In this document: piece after piece, positions 1-6,003 of the stretch
Position numbering within the stretch: the stretch's first letter is position 1
Layout of the letters: each line of letters opens with the position of its first letter
Assembly: GCA_021820805.1 (NCBI GenBank)
Contig: JAKADF010000035.1
Coordinates: forward strand, 1-12,883
Length of the DNA stretch: 12,883 bases
Reading direction: 5' to 3'
From: Bacillota bacterium
GTDB taxonomy: Bacteria; Bacillota; Bacilli; Alicyclobacillales; Alicyclobacillaceae
The notes under the pieces: generated by a model
Database searches by the model: none
Seen by the model: the letters and a program-made list of their open reading frames with translations, nothing else
Told to the model about the DNA's origin: nothing
Program-made: the position numbers and the translations under genes

Positions 1-594
1 CCAATAAAAAACCATGCAGATGTTACAAGAGATATTTCTTTTATGCCAAAAATAACTGGAAAGTGGGTTTGGCAAAATTCTGAGATGATGAATTTTTATC
101 CGAGCAAACAGCTACCACCGACGGTTCAAGAGACTATGATCATTAGTGGTGGAATAAATGGGCCAGTAAGTACCTCAGGTCAGTATTTATCTTCAACTGT
201 AAACCGTCCATTCATTACAAAAAGTAACGAGAAAATTATTGTTCAGGAGAGACTCCCAGAGACGTTGACACTATATAGGAATGGGAAAGTCATTTTCCAC
301 TCTTTATGCAACACGGCAATGCCAGGTGGTTATACTCCTACTGGAACCTTTTATATTCGCGTTAAGTTTCCGTATGTGAACATGAAGGGAATCAACCCAA
401 ATGGGAAGCCTTATGATGATCCTAATGTCCCATGGGTTATGGGACTAATTGGAAACATTGCTATACATGGTTATCCACGTCCTTCCTATGGATACCCCCA
501 AAGTAATGGTTGTGTAGAACTACCTATCTTGGCCGCAAAGAGTCTATACAGTATGGTACAAGTTGGGACACCTGTTGACATCATTAAACCGTAG
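1..594 (+). CDS. L,D-transpeptidase (YkuD fold), 5' end outside window
   Basis: Likely an extracytoplasmic enzyme that forms 3-3 cross-links in peptidoglycan or attaches proteins to it. The reading frame is open from base 1. The first ATG (43) has no ribosome binding site, so the true start, with any signal or anchor, lies upstream. Numbered from that ATG, residues about 15-70 resemble the Ig-like domain that precedes some YkuD domains, and residues 70-183 are the YkuD domain. They show a GGYTPTGTFYI strand, His142 in IAIHGY, and SNGCVEL with the candidate nucleophile Cys157. The usual motif is S/T-H-G-C followed by I/V-R; here the residue before Gly-Cys is Asn and the residue two after Cys is Glu. 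I expect it to be active because the His, Gly and Cys remain, but this is inference. A possible small membrane peptide ORF begins 31 bases downstream. Confidence 0.88.
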   Translation, partial: PIKNHADVTRDISFMPKITGKWVWQNSEMMNFYPSKQLPPTVQETMIISGGINGPVSTSGQYLSSTVNRPFITKSNEKIIVQERLPETLTLYRNGKVIFHSLCNTAMPGGYTPTGTFYIRVKFPYVNMKGINPNGKPYDDPNVPWVMGLIGNIAIHGYPRPSYGYPQSNGCVELPILAAKSLYSMVQVGTPVDIIKP

Positions 595-625
595 GATAAA
601 TCAGGAAACGAGAGGAGGAATTTTT

Positions 626-730
626 CTGCAATTTCTCCGGTGGTTTGCGGGGCTGCTAGTGGCTAGTGGTATTTCTATTATATGTTTAAGAATGTTTATC
701 TACTTCCTAGGGATTCGATTGTGGATTTGA
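626..730 (+). CDS. Possible 34-residue single-span membrane peptide, CTG start
   Basis: A very strong ribosome binding site (AGGAGG at 613-618) sits seven bases before a CTG that opens a 34-codon frame. The peptide begins MQFLRWFAGLLVAS, continues through a hydrophobic segment (about residues 7-30, broken by one Arg) and ends GIRLWI. No ATG, GTG or TTG lies at a usable distance from this site in any frame that stays open. CTG is a rare start in Firmicutes, so it may instead be a mutated ATG. The ORF lies 31 bases after the transpeptidase stop and could be co-transcribed with it. No homologue is recognised. The length is too short for coding statistics; the main support is the ribosome binding site plus hydrophobicity. 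Confidence 0.4.
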   Translation: MQFLRWFAGLLVASGISIICLRMFIYFLGIRLWI

Positions 731-853
731 GGGACAAGATTCTCCTTTCTTAACACAGTTTATGGTACTAAGTACGACAAAAACATTTATGCAGCCAAGA
801 ATTTTTTTAACTGTATTTTACTAACCTTATTTAGGAAAGTTTGTTTACTCTGC

Positions 854-1045
854 TTATTCGACACTATCAGGATAGTGCTTTTTGATCTTTTCACAACGAT
901 TTTCCAAGTCTTCGACAGTATTTTTAAGAACCTCTTCTACGAGACCATGCACAATTACATTGGCGAACCAATGAAGTGTTTTCATATCATGTTCATGGAC
1001 ATGTAAATCACTATTCATAGCCTCATTTTCCTTCTCACGAATCAT
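854..1045 (-). CDS. Small acidic helical protein of unknown function
   Basis: A 63-codon frame whose product is rich in Glu, Lys and His, with a probable amphipathic helix over its second half (LVEEVLKNTVEDLENRCEKIKK). No signal peptide or membrane span is visible, so it is probably cytoplasmic. The start is uncertain. The ATG at 1045 has no good ribosome binding site, whereas an internal ATG at codon 10 has GAAGGA about ten bases upstream, giving 54 residues. The same frame is also open upstream of 1045 to a TGA near 1090, so the gene may have lost its original start. The decayed IS3 element begins 75 bases away. The opposite strand is also open here, but its product looks like an antisense shadow. 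Family not recognised. Confidence 0.5.
   Translation of the reverse strand: MIREKENEAMNSDLHVHEHDMKTLHWFANVIVHGLVEEVLKNTVEDLENRCEKIKKHYPDSVE
862..883 (+). terminator. Weak rho-independent terminator candidate
   Basis: CACTATC and GATAGTG form a short hairpin (six pairs around a CAGG tetraloop) followed directly by CTTTTT. It would end transcripts from the transpeptidase/small-peptide unit, and it overlaps the last codons of the minus-strand ORF at 854-1045. The stem is AT-rich, so this is only a candidate. Confidence 0.35.
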
Positions 1046-1120
1046 TACTCTAACGTGTTCAATAGCTTTATAATAATCATTCAGTGTTCTTCATGTTCTA
1101 TCGGATAGACCCCTGTTTAT

Positions 1121-1133
1121 TGGACATAAGCTC
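1121..1133 (+). repeat. IS3 element terminal inverted repeat, orfB end
   Basis: TGGACATAAGCTC matches the opposite end with a two-base insertion. It fixes the outer boundary of the element to within about one base. Confidence 0.65.
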
Positions 1134-1151
1134 TTTTTTTCGCGCCTTCTC

Positions 1152-2088
1152 TTAAACCTTCACCAATTTCTTTAGTTGCAAGCCATTTTCTCTATGGCGT
1201 TTTGCAAATTCAACAGGCGACAAATAGTACAGACTGGAATGCAACCGGCGTTTGTTGTAAAACTCCATGTAATCTACCACTTCACCATACGCCTGCGCAT
1301 ATGTCTCAAATTCGTTCTTGGATAGGCAATCATCTTCAAGCACACGATGAAATGACTCTATATGTTCGTTCATATTCGGTGTCTTTGGCGGAATTCTCCC
1401 ATGCAAAATTCCTAATTCCTCACAGGTATCCTCAAATAAATGACTCACAAATTGCGGCCCATTGTCAGAACGAATCGCCGGTAATTTCTTACCTTTTTCA
1501 AACAATCCATGCTTCAACAAAGCCTGCTTTAACGCCTGCACCACATGTTTCGCTTCACACGCCAGACCGATATGGTACCCCTTGATTTCTCGGTTAAATA
1601 CATCGATAAAAGATAGGATAAAGAAGAACCTGTCTTCCTCTGCAACATAACCATACTTCAGATCTGTTTCCCATAACTGATTCGGCCCAGTGATTGTCCG
1701 ATTTATAGCTAAACGGCGAGGATGTTTTTTCTTTATTTTCCGTTGATGCTTTAGGATTTCAAGCTCTTTACAAAGCCGATAAACCTTCTTCTTGTTGATT
1801 TCTAAACAATATTTCTGGCGAAGCAGATGTGTCAGCTTGTGATAACCATATCCAGCCTCATCCCCAGCAATTGCCTCCATAATCCATTCTTTTATCTGTT
1901 CGTCACTGACCTTTTTCCGACCCTCAGTATACGAGTATCCGGGTATAGAACGCCCAGGGCCTCCACTATGCGGCTTAGGTGGATCTTGATACCCCCACTA
2001 TGCGTAACACCCGGGTAACCGAGTGACCTTTGGCAATCCACTTCTTTGCAATTTCTATTTTGTCCGCCAGTGAGGGTTTGATTTTTTT
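1152..2088 (-). pseudogene. IS3-family transposase orfB, frameshifted
   Basis: Encodes the DDE strand-transfer domain expressed as an OrfAB fusion. The catalytic core is intact in one frame (1152-1880): Asp in WETDLKYGYV, Asp in IRSDNGPQFV and Glu in NEHIESFHRV. Upstream, the HTH_21-like start of OrfB is in a different frame. It begins in the -1 frame of orfA at the A7 tract and reads ADKIEIAKKW then VTRVLRIVGVSRST, after which it meets TAA near 1975-1977. The sequence resumes one frame over as KPHSGGPGRSIPGYS, directly joined to the catalytic part. One small indel near 1977 therefore splits the protein. The catalytic frame also has a TAG upstream at 1998-2000, so no full-length transposase can be made. 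Confidence 0.85.
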
Positions 2089-2396
2089 AGCAAATCACGC
2101 AAGATTGAGACCTCAAGAGCTTGCTCAGCTAGAGCCTTCTTAAGCTGCTCGTTCTTTGAAACGAGCTCAGTTTTCATCTCGGCCAGCTGTTTATGTTCCT
2201 CGAGCGTAACATAACCTTTTGCAGATGACTGATCACCCTTAGGGGTGCTCCCATCCTTCTTCGACTGACGTACCCATCGACCAATCATATTTGGATTTAG
2301 ATTATGCTTCCTACCGACTACGGAAGGGCTTCCAGTCTCGATGCATTCCTGAATTACCTGTTGTTTGAACTCGGCTTAATATCTTCGTCTCTGCAT
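2055..2396 (-). pseudogene. IS3-family orfA, in-frame stop
   Basis: The original start is the ATG at 2396, preceded by CAGGAGGAAATCC, an ideal ribosome binding site. The frame reads MQRRRY, then TAA, then AEFKQQVIQECIETGSPSVV and the rest of a helix-turn-helix DNA-binding domain (HNLNPNMIGRWVRQ). A leucine-zipper-like helix follows (about the last 50 residues: LAEMKTELVSKNEQLKKALA), typical of IS3 OrfA. The TAA at codon 7 is one substitution from a Ser codon (TCA). A later ATG at 2288 leaves only 77 residues without the full HTH. OrfA would normally bind the element ends and dimerise. Confidence 0.8.
2082..2088 (-). promoter_or_regulatory. A7 slippery site for -1 frameshifting (orfA to orfB)
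   Basis: On the minus strand the orfA codons CTA AAA AAA are followed by TCA. Slipping back one base makes the next codon ATC and continues directly into the OrfB frame (KPSLADKIEIAKKW). This is the expected position and direction for IS3-family programmed frameshifting. The signal is intact although both ORFs are broken. Confidence 0.7.
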
Positions 2397-2433
2397 TGGA
2401 TTTCCTCCTGAAATAAGTATTATTGATTTTCAG

Positions 2434-2444
2434 GAGCTTGTCCA
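2434..2444 (-). repeat. IS3 element terminal inverted repeat, orfA end
   Basis: TGGACAAGCTC read inward on the minus strand matches the repeat at 1121-1133. The orfA ribosome binding site lies about 25 bases inside it. Confidence 0.65.
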
Positions 2445-2457
2445 ACATGGTCACGGG

Positions 2458-2496
2458 GTTTGAGAGCAAACGACTTCAACTCACTCTCAAACGACT
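2458..2496. repeat. Inverted repeat with overlapping direct repeat
   Basis: GTTTGAGAG (2458-2466) and CTCTCAAAC (2484-2492) are perfect nine-base inverted copies separated by 17 bases. CAAACGACT also occurs twice in direct orientation (2467-2475 and 2488-2496). It starts 14 bases outside the IS3 end. No T-run follows, so it is not a standard terminator. Confidence 0.55.
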
Positions 2497-2550
2497 AAAT
2501 GGTTTCCAAAAGAAAGTGGTACAGAAAACCAACGGCAAGTGCGTACTCTA

Positions 2551-2622
2551 TGGCTGCAAGATATCCGCGGAACACTTTCGCCGTTAGCGTATTAGCGGAT
2601 AAAATGACATTTCTTGCAGCCA
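2551..2622. other. Nested 18-bp hairpin, possible structured RNA or element end
   Basis: TGGCTGCAAGA (2551-2561) pairs perfectly with TCTTGCAGCCA (2612-2622). Immediately inside, TATCCGC (2562-2568) pairs with GCGGATA (2595-2601). The left arms are contiguous, the right arms are separated by a ten-base bulge, and the loop is 26 bases. No T-run follows on either strand. Function is unknown: candidates are a small RNA, a recombination site or the end of a miniature element. It does not match any RNA family I recognise. Confidence 0.45.
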
Positions 2623-2707
2623 ATTAATATCTGAGTAGGTCAGTAGCCACGATACGCCAGAAAATGTGTTCGTAAACCATCGATGGTGCTATGAGCGATA
2701 TGACATG

Positions 2708-2736
2708 TTGACCATACTGCATAGCCCTTGTAAATC
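2708..2736 (+). promoter_or_regulatory. Promoter-like site
   Basis: TTGACC, a 17-base spacer and TAAATC. The -35 is good and the -10 is weak. It closely resembles the stranded lipoprotein promoter at 9697-9725: both share TTGACC, an ATACTG in the spacer and CCCTTGTA across the spacer/-10 junction. A good ribosome binding site (GGGGAG, 2789-2794) and an ATG at 2801 follow about 60 bases downstream. Confidence 0.35.
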
Positions 2737-2800
2737 TAAAGCTTAAATTTACTCAATGATAGGAAACAGTCATACAAGGACTAATGACGGGGAGAATCGA

Positions 2801-2854
2801 ATGAGCCATTTTCCGCTTATACATAGTAGGATGGATTGGTACATTGGTGATTAA
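2801..2854 (+). CDS. 17-residue ORF behind promoter and ribosome binding site
   Basis: ATG at 2801 has GGGGAG six bases upstream and a promoter-like site about 65 bases further up. The frame reads MSHFPLIHSRMDWYIGD and stops. It is either a very short peptide or leader, or the surviving start of a gene whose remainder has decayed. The signals are better than the coding content. Confidence 0.2.
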   Translation: MSHFPLIHSRMDWYIGD

Positions 2855-3495
2855 CATTAACTAGTCCAGATGGTGTGCTCGTCAATTGAAAAGGTGGCCA
2901 GGTTGCTAACTGATTTATTTACAGTTTTTTTATGAGAATGGTTCACGGAATCACACCAGATGGACACACATGGCCAATTACATTCGGCTATTCGATAAGT
3001 AGTTACAGTAAGCGCGGAGGAAAATGTGCGAGGCTCCTTTTATCAATCGCTTTTACATTGCAAAAAACTATCGTTCTGAGTTAGCACACTTCACATTAGT
3101 TGGGTTTCTTATGCGTCCAGGCAAGGACCAAATCGTATACGTTATTGTGAGACTGGTAATGTTGCTGTCTGGGTATTTCATGCTATATAGCCAAAAGACC
3201 TTACTACTGACTCTCATAATTAGGAGAATTTACTTGATCTTCCGACTGATAAAGAGACAATTTTCCCCGAAATTAGCACTGATTCATAGGTTTATTGCAA
3301 GCTGGGGAACAAATTCATTTTGCCACAGTACGGGCATTCTGAGCAGATTTCTTTTCTATACTCATTAATTGTTGTCATCATATACATCACTCCACAATTT
3401 TCTTACCCGGCTGGGCACAGTTTGTTCAACGGAAATAGCCCTTTGAATATTCATTTATTAAATGTGGAAATCTAGCTGAGGCTTGATACGTTGTG

Positions 3496-3702
3496 TTAAC
3501 TTTCCTTTGACATACTCATATTGTATCCAAATACGATATACACACCAATTAAACTTCTGGTAAGAGAAAATTTAAAAGCCCTAAATAAGACTGGCAGATT
3601 TAGATGCTCTTAAACAATCTTTGAATCAGCCAGAAACGCAATTACTACTATTAACGCTAAAACAGACCCAATCCAAAACGGTATCTTATTCCAGAATCTC
3701 AT
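3496..3702 (-). pseudogene. Small membrane protein interrupted by a stop, or a 30-residue peptide
   Basis: ATG at 3702 is preceded by GGGAGGG about ten bases upstream. The first 30 codons (3610-3702) begin MRFWNKIPFWIGS and form one clear membrane span followed by FLADSKIV and TAA. The same frame stays open for 37 more codons after this TAA, starting EHLNLPVLFRAFKF and containing a second hydrophobic stretch (SLIGVYIVFGYN), to a TAA at 3496-3498. Two readings fit: a 68-codon two-span membrane protein with a nonsense mutation at codon 31, or a genuine 30-residue peptide with chance openness downstream. The hydrophobic second half favours the first. It is divergent from the HtrA unit. Family not recognised. 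Confidence 0.45.
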
Positions 3703-3725
3703 AGCAAAAGTCCCTCCCAGTAAAA

Positions 3726-3914
3726 ATGTTTCTGGGTACATTTACAAGATTACACCTATTGGCAAGTACCCTTATCGAATTTAATTGTATGAGAAAAATA
3801 CAAGAGATTTTTCTTTCAAGCCGTTTTCGATATTCGCTATTTATATTAATTTCAGCGGCAATTTACGTTCTTAATTTAAGTTTCATTCTTTTAAACAAAC
3901 CTTACGCACAGTGA
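3726..3914 (+). CDS. Small membrane protein upstream of HtrA, start uncertain
   Basis: The frame ends 24 bases before the HtrA start codon and its C-terminal part is convincing: a basic segment (MRKIQEIF to RFRY, from the ATG at 3789) followed by a single membrane span of about 20 residues and a short tail ending NKPYAQ. The N-terminal 21 codons from the ATG at 3726 look less coding, and neither ATG has a recognisable ribosome binding site. The short form would be 41 residues, inside negative and outside polar. It may be co-transcribed with the protease. A leader of chance openness cannot be excluded. Confidence 0.35.
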   Translation: MFLGTFTRLHLLASTLIEFNCMRKIQEIFLSSRFRYSLFILISAAIYVLNLSFILLNKPYAQ

Positions 3915-3938
3915 ACTTTTTCAAATGGGGGATGCATA

Positions 3939-5246
3939 ATGGTATTCTTTAAACCTGATTCAGGTTCAAACATGAACAGAAACCACATCCCGTGGAATGG
4001 GATTGGCGTGGTTGTTTTGTCTGCGCTAGTTGGATCTGGTGCTACACTTGGAATCATTTCATACATCCATAATCAAGATCAGGTATTCGGCGCAGTTGGC
4101 TCCCCTTCCAGCGTATCGAGCCAAAATACTACTTCCTCGTCTTATAACGTAGATGTAAATATAAATGAAGCGATTACCCAGATCGTCAAGAAAACGGAGC
4201 CTGATGTCGTTGCAGTCATCAATTACAAAACAGAAGCTAACTTCTTTACACAGCAGACACAAACGCAGGAATCTGATATTGGCTCAGGGGTATACTTTAG
4301 TAACAATTCAAAGTACGCCTATATTGTGACAAATAACCATGTTGTGGAAGGCGGTTCAAAAGTCGAAATCGTACTTCAATCTGGTAAGCACACTAATGCG
4401 CAGGTTGTTGGTACGGATCCCTACACAGATTTGGCTGTGATTAAAACTCCGATTTCAAATTTCAAAGGCGTACAGCCCGCCTTATTTGCTAACTCCGACA
4501 AGATTCAGGTTGGAGAACCTGCTATCGCGATCGGAACGCCAATGGGCCTTGATTTTACAGACTCTGTTACATCCGGAATTGTGAGCGGTAAAGAGCGCAT
4601 GATGCCAGTTGAGGAGCCGACTTCACAACAGACCCTTACCTATCAGGCGGTTATTCAGACAGATGCAGCCATTAATCCAGGAAATAGCGGCGGTCCTCTT
4701 TTAAACATATACGGACAAGTTATCGGTATTAACAGCAGCAAAATTGCGGCCCAGGATGTGAGCGGTATGGGCTTTGCAATTCCGTCAAATGAAGTCGAGG
4801 TCATTGCATCCGAAATTATGAAAACAGGCCATGCGGTGCATCCAGCGCTCGGTATCAGCGCCTACTCCCTATCCAGTGTACCGCAACAATTCTTACCTAA
4901 TATTCCAGTTGACTATGGTGTATATGTTGCCGCAGTAGATTCCTCAAACGCGAAAAACGCTGGATTAAAAAAAGGCGATGTCATTGTTGCTCTAAATGGC
5001 CAAACGATACATTCCATTGCAGATTTACGGACGACCCTATTCAAGACAACACCAGGCCAGGATGTGAAACTAACATTATATCGCGGCGGCAGAAAAATGA
5101 ATATAATGGTCAAAATTGGGAAAGAACAAAGCATAAACACGACGGAAAATGGCGGAGTTTCAAACAATGGGAATGGTAACAGAGGCGGTAGTACTTTTGG
5201 AGGTGGAACAGTTCCGTTTTCGAATTCAAATCCTTTTGGGTGGTAA
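3939..5246 (+). CDS. Membrane-anchored serine protease, HtrA/DegP family
   Basis: An ATP-independent extracytoplasmic protease/chaperone that removes misfolded secreted proteins. The 435-residue product has an N-terminal membrane anchor (about residues 21-42), a Ser/Asn-rich linker to about 70, and a trypsin-like domain with the triad His134 (TNNHVVEGG), Asp164 (TDPYTDLAVI) and Ser250 (NPGNSGGPLL). One PDZ domain covers about 300-395 (GVYVAAVDSSNAKNAG, GDVIVALNGQ), and a Gly/Asn-rich tail ends NPFGW. This is the normal length and architecture for Firmicutes HtrA-type proteases. The ATG at 3939 follows GGGGGA at six bases; an internal ATG at codon 12 lacks a site. A terminator lies 20 bases after the stop. 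Which paralogue it is cannot be told from sequence alone. Confidence 0.96.
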   Translation: MVFFKPDSGSNMNRNHIPWNGIGVVVLSALVGSGATLGIISYIHNQDQVFGAVGSPSSVSSQNTTSSSYNVDVNINEAITQIVKKTEPDVVAVINYKTEANFFTQQTQTQESDIGSGVYFSNNSKYAYIVTNNHVVEGGSKVEIVLQSGKHTNAQVVGTDPYTDLAVIKTPISNFKGVQPALFANSDKIQVGEPAIAIGTPMGLDFTDSVTSGIVSGKERMMPVEEPTSQQTLTYQAVIQTDAAINPGNSGGPLLNIYGQVIGINSSKIAAQDVSGMGFAIPSNEVEVIASEIMKTGHAVHPALGISAYSLSSVPQQFLPNIPVDYGVYVAAVDSSNAKNAGLKKGDVIVALNGQTIHSIADLRTTLFKTTPGQDVKLTLYRGGRKMNIMVKIGKEQSINTTENGGVSNNGNGNRGGSTFGGGTVPFSNSNPFGW

Positions 5247-5265
5247 TTTATCCAACTCACTTCGC

Positions 5266-5304
5266 AAGCCTTCATGTTCTGCAAAGATATGAAGGCTTAT
5301 TTTC
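5266..5304 (+). terminator. Rho-independent terminator of the HtrA unit
   Basis: AAGCCTTCAT (5266-5275) and ATGAAGGCTT (5289-5298) form a perfect ten-pair stem with a 13-base loop, followed by ATTTTCT. It lies just after the protease stop codon. Confidence 0.8.
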
Positions 5305-5824
5305 TCTCCCGCATCAGTTGAAACCTTAAAGCTCAAGATTATATCCTATTTTGATACAAATTAAATAATGAACGTCTAAAATTTGCGAGTGTTTAAAAAC
5401 TACTCGTATTCTGGTGCGCTATCAGCATCTGATTTGGCCCACAGCTAAATCACGAGGAGTTACAAAATTCAATTGGCGCTACAGAAGATCGTAATTTTTG
5501 TAACGGAACATGTATCGACTATCAAACTCTTTATCGAATATTCACGTTACAAGAATCCTCAAATTGCCGTTGCTGTTGTTTTCCTCGGATGCAGTACAAC
5601 TACACGACGTTCGTTCTCACAATCCAGGGATTCGTGAAAAATTAAATAGACAGTTCAATACGAAGTATAAACAGGATAATTACAAAAGGCATCGATTTGA
5701 TAAATTACCAAATTAGAGATGCCCTGAATCCCATCCTAAATCTGATTGCTTTTCGACGAAATTTTGAAGTTTCCCGTTCAAAATATGCTACATGAGCTAA
5801 AAAATTTAAAAAGAAGGTGCACTC
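5305..5824. other. Gene-poor stretch between HtrA and G1 peptidase units
   Basis: No recognised gene. The first 145 bases show nothing. A ribosome-binding-like GAGGAG at 5454-5459 precedes the short candidate listed at 5473-5716. The last 100 bases are AT-rich and probably hold the promoter of the small ORF at 5825 and perhaps of the peptidase; I could not define a convincing -35/-10 pair. Confidence 0.45.
5473..5716 (+). pseudogene. Possible small gene split by one frameshift
   Basis: A frame from TTG 5473 (GAGGAG 13 bases upstream) reads MALQKIVIFVTEHVST, then IEYSRYKNPQIAVAVVFLG, and stops at 5635-5637. An overlapping frame carries on with DAVQLHDVRSHNPGIREKLN and a basic tail, ending at 5716. 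Joined near 5580-5590, they would give a protein of about 80 residues with a short hydrophobic middle. Neither part is recognised, the spacing of the ribosome binding site is poor, and both frames may be open by chance. Confidence 0.2.
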
Positions 5825-5938
5825 ATGACGCTTACTTTCGCTGCGCTTATGTTCACGATCGTATCTATTGCCTTGAATCTCAAATTTAAAAAAATGACTA
5901 AACAATTACTAGAAAAAGTGAACGCTAACCATTTGTAG
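5825..5938 (+). CDS. 37-residue single-span membrane peptide
   Basis: ATG at 5825 is preceded by AAGAAGGTG at about six to seven bases, a good ribosome binding site. The peptide MTLTFAALMFTIVSIALN forms one membrane span, followed by a basic amphipathic helix (KFKKMTKQLLEKVNANH). This layout, with N-terminus out and charged helix in, recurs in small regulatory or holin-like membrane peptides, but no family is recognised. It lies 65 bases upstream of the G1-type peptidase on the same strand with no terminator between, so they may share a transcript. Confidence 0.6.
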   Translation: MTLTFAALMFTIVSIALNLKFKKMTKQLLEKVNANHL

Positions 5939-6003
5939 AGTCAACTTTTTCAAAAACACATTTTATTTTATAGATCCGTAGAAACTTAAAGAGGCGCTTT
6001 TTC

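Larger units (their letters stand above)
1121..2444 (-). mobile_element. Decayed IS3-family insertion sequence (about 1.32 kb)
   Basis: The element carries an orfA/orfB pair with a -1 frameshift arrangement and a DDE integrase-type transposase, both features of the IS3 family. Its ends are related inverted repeats: TGGACATAAGCTC at 1121 on the plus strand, and TGGACAAGCTC reading inward on the minus strand from 2444. No 3-4 bp target duplication is visible (TTAT before, ACAT after). Together with an in-frame stop in orfA and a frameshift in orfB, this indicates an old, inactive copy. The subgroup was not assigned. Confidence 0.85.
2446..3495. other. Gene-poor stretch; no firm gene
   Basis: No ORF here is recognised. 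A 46-codon frame starts at 2447 (stop 2585-2587) without a ribosome binding site, right at the IS3 border. A 50-codon frame at 2932 contains MVHGITPDGHTWPITF, which looks coding but has no ribosome binding site. A 114-codon frame at 3024-3368 is Phe/Tyr/Leu-rich with only a 3-4 base gap after GGAGG, so I judge it doubtful. Structured DNA is present: an inverted repeat at 2458-2492, a nested hairpin at 2551-2622 and a promoter-like site at 2708-2736. The most likely reading is remnants of one or more decayed genes. Confidence 0.5.

Noticed and set aside
1202..1650. Plus-strand ORFs opposite the IS3 transposase
   Set aside because: They are antisense to the conserved DDE domain, with Cys/Thr-rich composition and no ribosome binding sites.
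1117..2448. Target-site duplication for the IS3 element
   Set aside because: TTAT on the left and ACAT on the right do not match at 3 or 4 bases, even when the ends are shifted by one.
2909..2931. AACTG/CAGTT hairpin followed by seven T
   Set aside because: The stem has only five mostly AT pairs and no gene ends nearby; the T-run alone is not enough for a terminator call.
3024..3368. 114-codon plus-strand ORF
   Set aside because: GGAGG is only 3-4 bases from the ATG, the product is an unusual Phe/Tyr/Leu-rich string with no family, and it lies in an eroded region. Kept only as a mention in the gap entry.
3507..3538. TTGACA followed by TACGAT as an HtrA promoter
   Set aside because: The spacer is 19 bases, the -10 matches at four of six positions, and the site lies about 430 bases before the HtrA start, inside the minus-strand membrane ORF.
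4913..5284. 123-codon minus-strand ORF over the HtrA PDZ region
   Set aside because: Pro/Phe-rich shadow of a well-supported gene, and it runs through the HtrA terminator.
5705..5905. Minus-strand ORF antisense to the 37-residue peptide
   Set aside because: No start signals; the plus-strand peptide has a better ribosome binding site and a clear membrane span.
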